From the NCBI GenBank assembly GCA_034414555.1, contig DAOUMA010000003.1, forward strand, positions 62,001 to 126,000: a DNA stretch of 64,000 bases, given 5' to 3'. The notes under the pieces were generated by a model. The model saw only the letters and a list, made by a program, of their open reading frames with translations, was not told the DNA's origin and did not search any database. This DNA is from CG2-30-46-19 sp034414555 (GTDB lineage Bacteria; Chloroflexota; Dehalococcoidia; GIF9; AB-539-J10). Below are positions 1-7,196 of the stretch, piece after piece (position 1 is the first letter of the stretch; every line of letters starts with the position of its first letter). Both the position numbers and the translations under genes were made by a program.

Positions 1-1206
1 AACCCTGTTCCCGGGGTGAGAAATCTAACTTACGCTGGAAGCTTGCGCCGTTTTCGAGAAACACTAGGCGACATTGACCTTATGGGCACCGCTGAGAACC
101 CCCAGAAAGTTATGGATACCTTCGTTTCTTTGCCTATTGTGGGACAGGTCTTAGTCCAGGGACCAACTAAATCAAGCGTCATTGTCTCTGGTGGCTTGCA
201 AGTTGACTTGAGGATGGTGGAACACGAGGCTTTTGGCTCGCTTCTTCAATATTTCACGGGAAGTAAACAACACAACATCTCCTTGAGGGAACGAGGACGA
301 AGGCAAGGATTGAAATTGAGCGAATATGGCATCACCGATATTGCCACGGACAAGCTGGAGAAATTCGCTGATGAGGAGAACTTTTACCGCCGACTGGGGC
401 TGCAATATATTCCTCCTGAGCTCAGAGAAGCTCAAGGCGAGCTGGAAAAGGCTGAACAGGGAGCCATCCCCAGGCTTGTAGAGCCGTCCGATATAAAAGG
501 AGACCTCCACATACATACCGATTGGAGCGATGGGCATAACTCCATCGAGGAGATGGCTCTGGCGGCAAAAAAATTAGGCTATCAGTATATTGCCATCACC
601 GAGCATTCTGGCGGGCGGGGCATTGCCCGCGGGCTTGATGTTGAACGGCTAAGGAAACAGATTGAGGAAATCAAAAAGGTCAATGAACACATAGATGGCA
701 TTCAAATATTCAGTGGCATCGAGGTTGATATTCGAGCAGATGGCAGTTTGGATTTGCCCCACGCAATCCTGGCAGAGCTGGATGTAGTTATCGCTGCGGT
801 GCATTCTGCGATGAACCAAAATGAGGAAAAAATGACCCGGAGAGTATTAAGCGCTGTGGATAATCCCGATGTGGACATTATTGCCCACCCTACCTGCCGT
901 CTTCTGGGTGAGCGTGAACCTATAGCCATTGATTTGGAGGCTGTTTTTCGCGCTGCCGCCAAAAACAACAAAATCATGGAGATAAATGCCATGCCCGACA
1001 GACTTGATTTGAACGATGTCCATGCCTCCAGAGCTAGAGAACTAGGAGTAAAACTTGTTATCGGGACCGATGCCCATGATGTTTCCCATCTTGACTTTAT
1101 GAGGTTTGGAGTCGGCGTAGCGCGACGAGCCTGGTGTGAACCACAACATATATTAAATACCCTGCCCCTGGCAGACATACTCACCACCTTCCCGGTAAAG
1201 AAGTAA
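1..1206 (+). CDS. polX: DNA polymerase/3'-5' exonuclease PolX, 5'-truncated by window edge
   Basis: C-terminal 401 residues of a bacterial family X DNA polymerase, a gap-filling and base-excision repair enzyme. The frame is open from base 1, so the GTG at 16 is not the start; the N-terminal HhH and fingers region lies outside the window. The palm shows the nucleotidyltransferase signature GSLRR...GDIDLM, with the paired catalytic Asp residues near residues 25-27 of the visible part, and a third Asp in QVDLRMV. From about residue 168 a PHP phosphoesterase domain begins with DLHIHTDWSDG and continues with ITEHS, SGIEVDI, AAVHS, AHPTCR and GTDAHD. These are the metal ligands expected of an active PHP 3'-5' exonuclease/AP endonuclease. 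It ends 57 bases before the next gene, with no obvious terminator between. Confidence 0.93.
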   Translation, partial: NPVPGVRNLTYAGSLRRFRETLGDIDLMGTAENPQKVMDTFVSLPIVGQVLVQGPTKSSVIVSGGLQVDLRMVEHEAFGSLLQYFTGSKQHNISLRERGRRQGLKLSEYGITDIATDKLEKFADEENFYRRLGLQYIPPELREAQGELEKAEQGAIPRLVEPSDIKGDLHIHTDWSDGHNSIEEMALAAKKLGYQYIAITEHSGGRGIARGLDVERLRKQIEEIKKVNEHIDGIQIFSGIEVDIRADGSLDLPHAILAELDVVIAAVHSAMNQNEEKMTRRVLSAVDNPDVDIIAHPTCRLLGEREPIAIDLEAVFRAAAKNNKIMEINAMPDRLDLNDVHASRARELGVKLVIGTDAHDVSHLDFMRFGVGVARRAWCEPQHILNTLPLADILTTFPVKK

Positions 1207-1263
1207 TCCTTAGATTTTTAATGAGCCGAAGCTCAATAAGCTAAATCAGGAAAGGATAACACC

Positions 1264-2058
1264 ATGCTAACGATAACCCCCTATGAAGAGGTAACCCAGA
1301 TTAAGATGAGCCTCTTCTCTGAGAGTCATCCGCCTTTATGTGCCTGTGCCTACCTGGTAGACAGCCTGTTAATAGACAGCGGCCCTGATTGCACCGGCAA
1401 GGAACTGGCCGATTTCCTGAAAGATAAAGGGGTAAAGCTCCTGGTCAACACTCACTATCATCATGACCATATCGGGGGTAATGCCATCCTTCAACAAAAT
1501 TATGGCCTGGAGATACTTGCTCACCCAGCAGCAATAAGTAGAATAAGTCAACCACCCCACCTATATCCCTATCAGGAGAAAATCTGGGGACATTCATCAC
1601 CCAGTCAGGCAAAGGAAATTGGTACGCTGGTCAAAACGCCACACTTTCAGTTTGAGGTAATCCATACACCGGGACATAGCGATGACCACATTTGCCTCTT
1701 TGAGCGCAGCAAGGGATGGCTTTTTTCGGGGGATTTAGCCACCGTCACCCATCCCCGGTTAGCCAGGGCTGAGGAGAATCAATGGGAAACCATAATTTCA
1801 CTTAAGAAAATCAAAGAATTGAGACCGCGGGTGCTATTCACCGCACCGGAATATATAATCACTGAGCCATCAACCATGCTGGAGAAAACTATCCAGTACC
1901 TCGAGGAAACAGGACAGCGCATTAGAGCGCTATCTAGTAAAGGTCTATCTCCTGCTGAGGTAGCAGAGCAGCTCTTTGGTGAAGACATTGCCGCCCAAAT
2001 TACCGAAGGACAGTTTTCCTCGGAAAACTTTGTGAACTCCTACCTTAAAGTGGATTAA
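1264..2058 (+). CDS. MBL-fold metallo-hydrolase
   Basis: 264-residue metallo-beta-lactamase fold protein. The metal-binding motif THYHHDH is at residues 63-69, HTPGHSDDH near 137 and FSGDLAT near 155, matching HxHxDH, a second-metal His and the bridging Asp. After the core, a helical C-terminal extension (about residues 180-264) resembles the winged-helix-like tail of glyoxalase II/LACTB2-type hydrolases. The ATG follows AAAGGA at 6-7 bases. The substrate cannot be told from sequence; hydrolysis of a thioester or other small metabolite, or an RNase role, are options. It is the first of three MBL proteins in the window (others at 20759 and 61814). Confidence 0.85.
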   Translation: MLTITPYEEVTQIKMSLFSESHPPLCACAYLVDSLLIDSGPDCTGKELADFLKDKGVKLLVNTHYHHDHIGGNAILQQNYGLEILAHPAAISRISQPPHLYPYQEKIWGHSSPSQAKEIGTLVKTPHFQFEVIHTPGHSDDHICLFERSKGWLFSGDLATVTHPRLARAEENQWETIISLKKIKELRPRVLFTAPEYIITEPSTMLEKTIQYLEETGQRIRALSSKGLSPAEVAEQLFGEDIAAQITEGQFSSENFVNSYLKVD

Positions 2059-2063
2059 AAGCC

Positions 2064-2069
2064 TATAAT
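2064..2069 (+). promoter_or_regulatory. -10 box placed for a leaderless transcript
   Basis: Perfect TATAAT six bases before the ATG at 2076, so the expected +1 falls on or next to the A of the start codon. No Shine-Dalgarno is present between the upstream stop and this ATG. No good -35 is seen at 16-18 bases. Confidence 0.4.
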
Positions 2070-2075
2070 TATTTT

Positions 2076-2798
2076 ATGGCTGAAGTAGGTTCCTCGATAA
2101 CGAGGCGACAAATATCTGAACTTGCCCCGAGCGATATCGAGACAATCAAGCATTTCAAACACGCTATCTCCCAAGGTAAGCACTGGTATCCAGCCTTACT
2201 CGAAGCTATCAGGCTATGGGACAGCATTGAAGAGGATTATAGCGGGCGTCATTACCAATACCTCATCGCTAATGAAGCTTTTGATTGGTTACTCCTTGCT
2301 GAAAGACTATGTGACGGGATTCATCACCTCATTCCACTGCAGGAGCGAATTAACCTCCTGTTCTTCGACCAGCCACCAGTGGAATTAAGCACAGATGAAT
2401 TCAAGAAGCTGATTGGCAATGCTAAATATCAAGCTTATCTCAACTATCTTTATGGAATCTTCATGGAGAGACTCCTCATTTTGACCATCGCTGAAGAGAT
2501 CCGCAAAAGAAAGCGAACTGCTGGTTTAGTCAACGAAGGAAACACAATTGATGAGGCATATCAACACCTTTATGGCGATAGCGAACAGGAATTGGCACAG
2601 CGTTTTAAAAGGGAGAAACGTTATCGCAGACGTAAATTTATGAGCTTAAGCGAGCTCAACGAGTTCACTTACTGGTTGTTTAAGAAAAGATTGCGCCGCA
2701 ATGATAAGTCCCGCGTTGCCAGCGATACTAAAAAGGCGTTGCTGGCGTTGCATCACTATTTAGAACGAAAAGGGCAAACATCTCAAGAACGAAGCTGA
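2076..2798 (+). CDS. hypothetical protein, alpha-helical, lysine/arginine-rich C-terminal half
   Basis: I do not recognise this 240-residue protein. It has no signal peptide or membrane segment and looks almost entirely helical. The first half is rich in aromatic and acidic residues (LLEAIRLWDSIEEDY, IANEAFDWLLLAERL). The second half has a strongly basic stretch around residues 185-198 (RFKREKRYRRRKF) that could bind nucleic acid. The ATG lies only 17 bases after the MBL gene and directly downstream of a TATAAT, so it may be read both from the upstream operon and as a leaderless mRNA. Its 3' end overlaps the convergent valS by 16 bases. Confidence 0.7.
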   Translation: MAEVGSSITRRQISELAPSDIETIKHFKHAISQGKHWYPALLEAIRLWDSIEEDYSGRHYQYLIANEAFDWLLLAERLCDGIHHLIPLQERINLLFFDQPPVELSTDEFKKLIGNAKYQAYLNYLYGIFMERLLILTIAEEIRKRKRTAGLVNEGNTIDEAYQHLYGDSEQELAQRFKREKRYRRRKFMSLSELNEFTYWLFKKRLRRNDKSRVASDTKKALLALHHYLERKGQTSQERS

Positions 2799-5461
2799 GA
2801 AATCTCCGTCTTCACCCGCTCAAGCTTATCTTCGAGTTCAGTAAGTCTTTGCCTTTCCTTTTCCACGACATGCTGCGGCGCTTTAGCTAGAAAAACATTA
2901 TCCCGCAGCCTTGCATTTAGCTGAGCTATCCTCGCCTGAGTCACTTCACTTTCTTTAGTCAACCGTTGTTCCTCAGCAGATAGGTCAACCAAACCTGCCC
3001 AGGGCAAAATTACCTCGGATTCCTTCAGCACCAGAACAACTGCCTTCCCCGCCTTGCTCTCCCTTTCCTTCCGATGAGCAATGGTTAACGGACTAACTCG
3101 GGCTAACATCTCGATTACCTCAGCTTGCGCGGAGATTTGAGGCAAAAGCTTATCAGTATAAACCAACGCCTCAATCTGCTTAGTTGCTTCTACCTTATAT
3201 TGAGCACGAACGTTACGGATAGAGCGAATAATCTCAATCACAGAATCCATAGCTTGTTCCGCTTCAGTGTCCCTTGCATCCCTATCAGCGACAGGATAAG
3301 GAGCTATCATAATGGAATCAGACATCTGCTTTTTCTCGGGAAGACGCTCTTTTACATTTTGCCATAGCTCTTCAGTAATAAACGGCATGAAAGGATGTAA
3401 AAGACGCAACGAACACTCCAGCACATTCACCAGAAATGGCAAAGGTGATGCTGTCTGCTGAGCGTCGCGGAGACGCATTTTAGCAATTTCGACATACCAA
3501 TCGCAGAACTCGCCCCAGATGAAATCATGGATTTTCCAGCAGGCTTCTCCAAATTCGAACCCCTCCATTAGACTGTTGACTTCGCCTATCACGCTATTAA
3601 GGCGGCTAACAATCCAGCGGTCTTCTATCCTGAGAGCTGTCAGCTGAGAGCTATCAGCTACTACCTGAGCATCCATGCTCTGAAAGATAAACCTGGCGGC
3701 ATTCCATAGCTTATTAACGAAATTACGGCTGGCTTCCAGCTTCCCTTTGCCAAGATTCATATCGTTCCCCGGCGTGCTATTGCTGGCAAGGGCAAAACGT
3801 AAAGCATCAACACCATATTCATTGACAGCCTCGGCAGGATTAATAACGTTCCGACGCAGCTTGCTCATCTTTTCGCCATGTTCGTCCCGAATTAGCCCGT
3901 GAAGGTAAACAGTGCGGAAGGGTATCTTCCCGGTATTCTCCAGCCCCATCATAATCATCCTTGCCACCCAGAAGAACAGAATGTCATAGCCAGTCTCCAT
4001 CACCGCACCGGGATAGAAGTAACGCAAGTCTTCAGTATCATCTGGCCAGCCGAGCGTGGAATGAGTCCATAGCGCTGAGCTAAACCAGGTATCAAGAACA
4101 TCGTTGTCCTGAACAATCTGGCTTGAGCCGCAATGTGAGCAATGAGAAGGAACATCCACAGAAATAGTCAATTCATTACAATCATGACAATACCACACCG
4201 GAAGACGATGTCCCCACCACAGTTGCCGGCTAATACACCAATCCCTGATGTTTTCCAGCCACTCAAAGTATATTTTGGTGAACCGCCCCGGTATGATGGT
4301 TATGCTGCCATCTTTAACCACCTTTATCGCCTTTTCCGCTAAAGGCTTGGTGCGAATAAACCATTGCAAGCTAATCCGGGGCTCGACCATTGTTTGGCAG
4401 CGAATGCAATGTCCCACTGAGTGAAGATAAGGCTCAATTTTCTCCAATAAACCCTTCTCTCGTAAATCATCCACCACCTTATCCCGACAGGCAAATCTTT
4501 CCAGACCAGCATAAGGGCCGGCGTTCTCATTCAGGGTGGCATCGGGATTCATAATGTCCACCAGCGGCAGATTGTGCTTTTGCCCTATTTCAAAATCCGT
4601 GGGGTCATGCGCCGGGGTTATCTTCAACGCTCCGGTACCAAAGGACATATCCACAGCATCATCCGCAATAACGGGGATTTCCTTGTCTATGATAGGAAGC
4701 ATTACTTTTTTACCTACTAAATCTTTATAGCGCCCATCTTCAGGATTCACCGCCACCGCAGTATCACCGAAGAAAGTTTCCGGTCGGGTGGTGGCTACAG
4801 TGATAAAACCACTCCTATCTACCAGAGGATAACGAATATAATAAAGATGTCCGCTAATCTCCTTGTGCTCCGCCTCCAGGTCAGAAAGTGCAGTCTGACA
4901 TCGAGGACACCAGTTTATAATTCGCTCCCCGCGGTAAATCAGTCCTTTGTTATATAAGTTGACAAAGGCGGTGCGGACAGCCCGACTCGGACCATCATCC
5001 AGAGTAAACCGCTCACGCTCCCAATCGCAGGAAGCCCCCAGCATCTGATGCTGGAGGTTGATGTTCCTCCGGCTATCATTTGCCCATTTCCAGGCCATCT
5101 GGAGGAATCTTTCCCTCCCTACATCCTTTCTGGTTAGCGATTGCCCCGCCAATTGCTGCTCCACCACTACCTGTGTGGCAATGCCAGCATGGTCGGTCCC
5201 TGGCAGCCATAATGTAGGTTGCCCCTTCATCCGCTGCCACCTGACCATAATGTCCTCCAGGGTAGTGGTAAGCGCGTGTCCTAGATGGAGCTCGCCGGTA
5301 ACATTCGGCGGTGGCATTATGATAACGAAAGGCTTCTTCTTTGGGTCTATCTTTGGGGTAAAGTAGCCCTGCTTAAGCCAGAAGTTATACCAGTTTTTCT
5401 CTATTTTACCTGGCTCATAAGCTTTAGGAATTTCATCTTCTCTTTGTGTTGCTTCCGCCAT
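2783..5461 (-). CDS. valS: valyl-tRNA synthetase
   Basis: 892-residue class Ia synthetase that charges tRNA-Val and edits misactivated Thr. The ATP-binding HIGH motif appears as HLGH at residues 59-62 within PPNVTGELHLGHAL. The editing CP1 domain holds TTRPETFFGDTAVAVNP and GTGALKITPAHDPTDF. The second signature reads GEKMSKL near residue 530, with Leu instead of the usual Ser at the last position. An anticodon-binding domain follows, then the C-terminal coiled-coil arm typical of ValRS (last ~70 residues). A short repeat encoding ADSSQLT interrupts the loop before RIEDRWIVSRLN (about residue 605). The start ATG is preceded by AAAGGGAAG. No T-box is seen upstream. Confidence 0.97.
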   Translation of the reverse strand: MAEATQREDEIPKAYEPGKIEKNWYNFWLKQGYFTPKIDPKKKPFVIIMPPPNVTGELHLGHALTTTLEDIMVRWQRMKGQPTLWLPGTDHAGIATQVVVEQQLAGQSLTRKDVGRERFLQMAWKWANDSRRNINLQHQMLGASCDWERERFTLDDGPSRAVRTAFVNLYNKGLIYRGERIINWCPRCQTALSDLEAEHKEISGHLYYIRYPLVDRSGFITVATTRPETFFGDTAVAVNPEDGRYKDLVGKKVMLPIIDKEIPVIADDAVDMSFGTGALKITPAHDPTDFEIGQKHNLPLVDIMNPDATLNENAGPYAGLERFACRDKVVDDLREKGLLEKIEPYLHSVGHCIRCQTMVEPRISLQWFIRTKPLAEKAIKVVKDGSITIIPGRFTKIYFEWLENIRDWCISRQLWWGHRLPVWYCHDCNELTISVDVPSHCSHCGSSQIVQDNDVLDTWFSSALWTHSTLGWPDDTEDLRYFYPGAVMETGYDILFFWVARMIMMGLENTGKIPFRTVYLHGLIRDEHGEKMSKLRRNVINPAEAVNEYGVDALRFALASNSTPGNDMNLGKGKLEASRNFVNKLWNAARFIFQSMDAQVVADSSQLTALRIEDRWIVSRLNSVIGEVNSLMEGFEFGEACWKIHDFIWGEFCDWYVEIAKMRLRDAQQTASPLPFLVNVLECSLRLLHPFMPFITEELWQNVKERLPEKKQMSDSIMIAPYPVADRDARDTEAEQAMDSVIEIIRSIRNVRAQYKVEATKQIEALVYTDKLLPQISAQAEVIEMLARVSPLTIAHRKERESKAGKAVVLVLKESEVILPWAGLVDLSAEEQRLTKESEVTQARIAQLNARLRDNVFLAKAPQHVVEKERQRLTELEDKLERVKTEISQLRS
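3631..3659 (-). repeat. intragenic AGCT-type repeat element, copy in valS
   Basis: The 20-nt core is at 3638-3657; read on the coding strand it is CTGATAGCTCTCAGCTGACA. It encodes A-D-S-S-Q-L-T in frame within a surface-loop position of ValRS. It matches the cores in nnr and trpE at 17 of 20 positions across all three, and is in the same frame in each. Confidence 0.7.
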
Positions 5462-5504
5462 GCTTCCCTTTCTTCATGTCTATTTGCTTAAGAGTCTTTA
5501 CTAA

Positions 5505-5600
5505 CCTCACCCCCTTAATCCCCCTCTCCTTGCGGAGGAGGGGGGAGGAGATTTTAGAGAGGGGGCGAAGCCTCTCTTTGCCTCTCTTTTCACTGTTCTT
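5505..5600. repeat. imperfect palindromic intergenic repeat (MITE-like)
   Basis: C/T-rich sequence beginning ACCTCACCCCCTTAATCC, with two nested inverted repeats: CCCCTCTCC/GGAGGAGGGG around TTGC (5521-5542) and AGAGAGG/CCTCTCT around GGGCGAAG (5556-5577). The composition differs from the flanks. From memory, similar C/T-rich palindromes starting CTCACCCCC are dispersed in many environmental bacterial genomes. No second copy occurs in this window. Confidence 0.5.
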
Positions 5601-5626
5601 TCAAATTTTTCCCCACCAAATGGCTA

Positions 5627-5655
5627 TTGACAAACTCAACTAAATTTGTTATGCT
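5627..5655 (+). promoter_or_regulatory. sigma-70-type promoter of a candidate small RNA
   Basis: TTGACA at 5627-5632, 17-base spacer, TATGCT at 5650-5655; expected +1 near 5662. It points into the 3' end of the oppositely oriented NYN gene and stops at a terminator 20-60 bases on. Confidence 0.45.
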
Positions 5656-5661
5656 TTATCC

Positions 5662-5720
5662 AGAATCACGACGAAAAGCACCCTGTAAGGTTCCGTCCTT
5701 AGAGGGGGTTTTTCTTTTTA
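5662..5720 (+). ncRNA. candidate ~60-nt small RNA
   Basis: Inferred transcript between a consensus-like promoter and an intrinsic terminator. The terminator stem is CCCTGTAAGG (5681-5690) / CCTTAGAGGG (5697-5706), with one G-G mismatch and a six-base loop, followed by the U-rich run GGTTTTTCTTTTT. No ORF fits inside. Its 3' end is antisense to the last codons of the NYN gene (5699-6100), so it could act on that mRNA or simply block transcription. It does not resemble an RNA family I know. Confidence 0.3.
5681..5720 (+). terminator. intrinsic terminator, possibly bidirectional
   Basis: Ten-base stem with one mismatch and a six-base loop, followed on the + strand by two T runs. Read on the - strand the same stem ends in TGCTTTT, so it may also end the NYN transcript; the stop codon of that gene lies inside the stem. 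Confidence 0.5.
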
Positions 5721-6100
5721 TATTCTAATTTCCCGCGCAAATTATCTAAATATGCTACTCGCCCTTTAGAGGCTATATCTAGCAAGTGTGAACACCCTGC
5801 TTTACACGGCGCTAACACACATTCCAGTTTATTTTTCTCGCGCAGGTAGTTCACTAGGCAGTAAAAGTCCCCATCACTACTTACTATTACCGCCTTTTCG
5901 TAACTGTCCAAGTCTATCATAGCTTGTAACACTAATTCAGCGTCACAATTGCCTTTATGAGTACGGCTGGGAACGGCGACCAGCATATCGTAGGCCTCCG
6001 GATCTATAAGCGAAATATGACCACTTCTAGTCTCGAATTCTAGTATCTTATACCCAGTTGGAGTAAGTGCGTAATCATCGGGATAGTAATATTTTGCCAT
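5699..6100 (-). CDS. NYN (PIN-like) domain protein, N-terminally short
   Basis: 133 residues carrying the second half of a NYN/LabA-type nuclease fold. KGNCDAELVLQAM is at residues 49-61 and VIVSSDGDF at 71-79, with candidate metal ligands D53, D76 and D78. Full-length family members begin with a strand ending FIDGxN that supplies another acidic residue, about 50-60 residues earlier. That part is missing here, and I found it in no frame upstream. The ATG has an upstream AGGAGA at good spacing, so the short form may be translated. It is either an N-terminally deleted remnant or a divergent short NYN protein. Activity is doubtful without the first Asp. Confidence 0.6.
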   Translation of the reverse strand: MAKYYYPDDYALTPTGYKILEFETRSGHISLIDPEAYDMLVAVPSRTHKGNCDAELVLQAMIDLDSYEKAVIVSSDGDFYCLVNYLREKNKLECVLAPCKAGCSHLLDIASKGRVAYLDNLRGKLEYKKKNPL

Positions 6101-6115
6101 GCGCAGTCTACTCTC

Positions 6116-6298
6116 CTATATTTTGTATTTCTTAATCCTAATCCCAAGTTTCTTCGCTAGCCTTTCTGCCATTTCTACCTCTTTCTGTAAAATATGAACG
6201 AGGCTTTTAATTTTTTCCGCAAAGCCCCAAACTGCGGGAGGAGAAAGAAACTATTTAGATTTGGGCTTAGGAGCAGTTTCTTTCTTTGGCGCAGGTTT
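6116..6298 (-). pseudogene. amber-interrupted C-terminal tail of the upstream nuclease-like gene
   Basis: The frame of the gene at 6299-7192 continues after its TAG (6299-6301) for 15 codons reading KPAPKKETAPKPKSK to a second TAG (6251-6253). It then runs 44 more codons to a third TAG (6116-6118), containing WGFAEKIKSLVHILQKEV and AERLAKKLGIRIKKYKI. A Lys/Pro linker followed by an amphipathic helix looks like genuine protein sequence. Either two nonsense changes truncated the protein or the ambers are read through. TAG is an ordinary stop elsewhere in the window (thiL, AOR), so a general recoding is not supported. Confidence 0.4.
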
Positions 6299-7192
6299 CT
6301 ACGGAACCTTTCCTGTTTCCAGGATTGATCTGGCGACTGCTTCGTCCTTGATAGGACCAGCAATCTTCTTGTAGTCTTTAGTCCACGGAGCGACACAAAC
6401 CTCATACCGATTAGCATCACTCTTACAAAGATATCTTCCGCCCTTGATGTCGACGATAGTCCAACCACCCTTGCCTTCCCCGATCTTTGTAGGAGTAAAG
6501 ACTACTCTCTCCTTCTTCTCTTTTTTCAAGTAGGGCTCTGTCAGGACATACTCTGGTTTCTCTAATTTTTGGGATGGAGGAAGTGGCTGTTGAGGCGGGA
6601 CAATATAGACAGGTTCAAATAAATGAGCGTGGACTGTTAAGTCAACGCCTTCCCTAGTAAAGGTTTGGAATTCCACGACTTTGATTTGAGAGTGGGCAAG
6701 TGCACTGATAGCCTCATCTAACTGCTCTGTGCGTTTTTCTATAATGATTGTTACCACTGGTGATTTTGAGAGCAGGTCTGAAAGAAATTTGTAAGTCTCG
6801 GTTGTCCCACTTGCATTTTTTAAGCGAAGTCTAAGAAACTCATCGCTATCTATCTCCTGGTAGAGAGCACTAACTATGTCTTTTTGAGTTGAAGGATTTT
6901 TAATCCCGTTAATGAACCTACTAACTTGCGGAACTATATGTTCATATAATGGATGAGAGGATAGTTCTACCTCAACGATGTGCCAATGAGGTTCGTCTCC
7001 AAAAATAATCACATATCCATCAGGTATGGAGCCAATCCCCGATTTCGTTCTTAGCTTATGTCTTATATCAAGGTATATAGATTGCTCGCCGAAGATGTCT
7101 TTGGCATGCTCCTTAACGACTTGCTCAAAGTCACATTCATTTTGAGGTGTCCACGCTTCATACCTCACGCCGTCTATCAGTAACATCGGCAT
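6299..7192 (-). CDS. putative PD-(D/E)XK nuclease-like protein
   Basis: 297 residues, not a family I can name. The N-terminal ~110 residues have the layout of a restriction-endonuclease-like core: SIPDGYVI with D58, a strand WHIVEVEL with E74 and E76, and then QVSRFINGI. This is a D...ExE pattern in place of D...ExK. The middle (about 110-200) is mixed alpha/beta. A proline-rich hinge (IVPPQQPLPPSQKLEKP) leads to a small C-terminal domain, GWTIVDIKGGRYLCKSDANR, with no zinc ligands. The gene sits 4 bases after coaBC on the same strand but has no functional link to it. The last codon is followed in frame by a Lys/Pro-rich stretch (see the tail feature), so the native protein may be longer. Confidence 0.6.
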   Translation of the reverse strand: MPMLLIDGVRYEAWTPQNECDFEQVVKEHAKDIFGEQSIYLDIRHKLRTKSGIGSIPDGYVIIFGDEPHWHIVEVELSSHPLYEHIVPQVSRFINGIKNPSTQKDIVSALYQEIDSDEFLRLRLKNASGTTETYKFLSDLLSKSPVVTIIIEKRTEQLDEAISALAHSQIKVVEFQTFTREGVDLTVHAHLFEPVYIVPPQQPLPPSQKLEKPEYVLTEPYLKKEKKERVVFTPTKIGEGKGGWTIVDIKGGRYLCKSDANRYEVCVAPWTKDYKKIAGPIKDEAVARSILETGKVP

Positions 7193-7196
7193 CTTC

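Noticed and set aside
5462..5698. T-box before valS
   Set aside because: No T-box sequence (GGTGGNACCGCG) and no antiterminator; only the palindromic repeat and the + strand promoter/terminator pair are present.
6175..6468. 97-codon open frame opposite the amber-interrupted gene's main frame
   Set aside because: It is an overlapping alternative frame of the nuclease-like gene with Arg/Leu-rich shadow composition.
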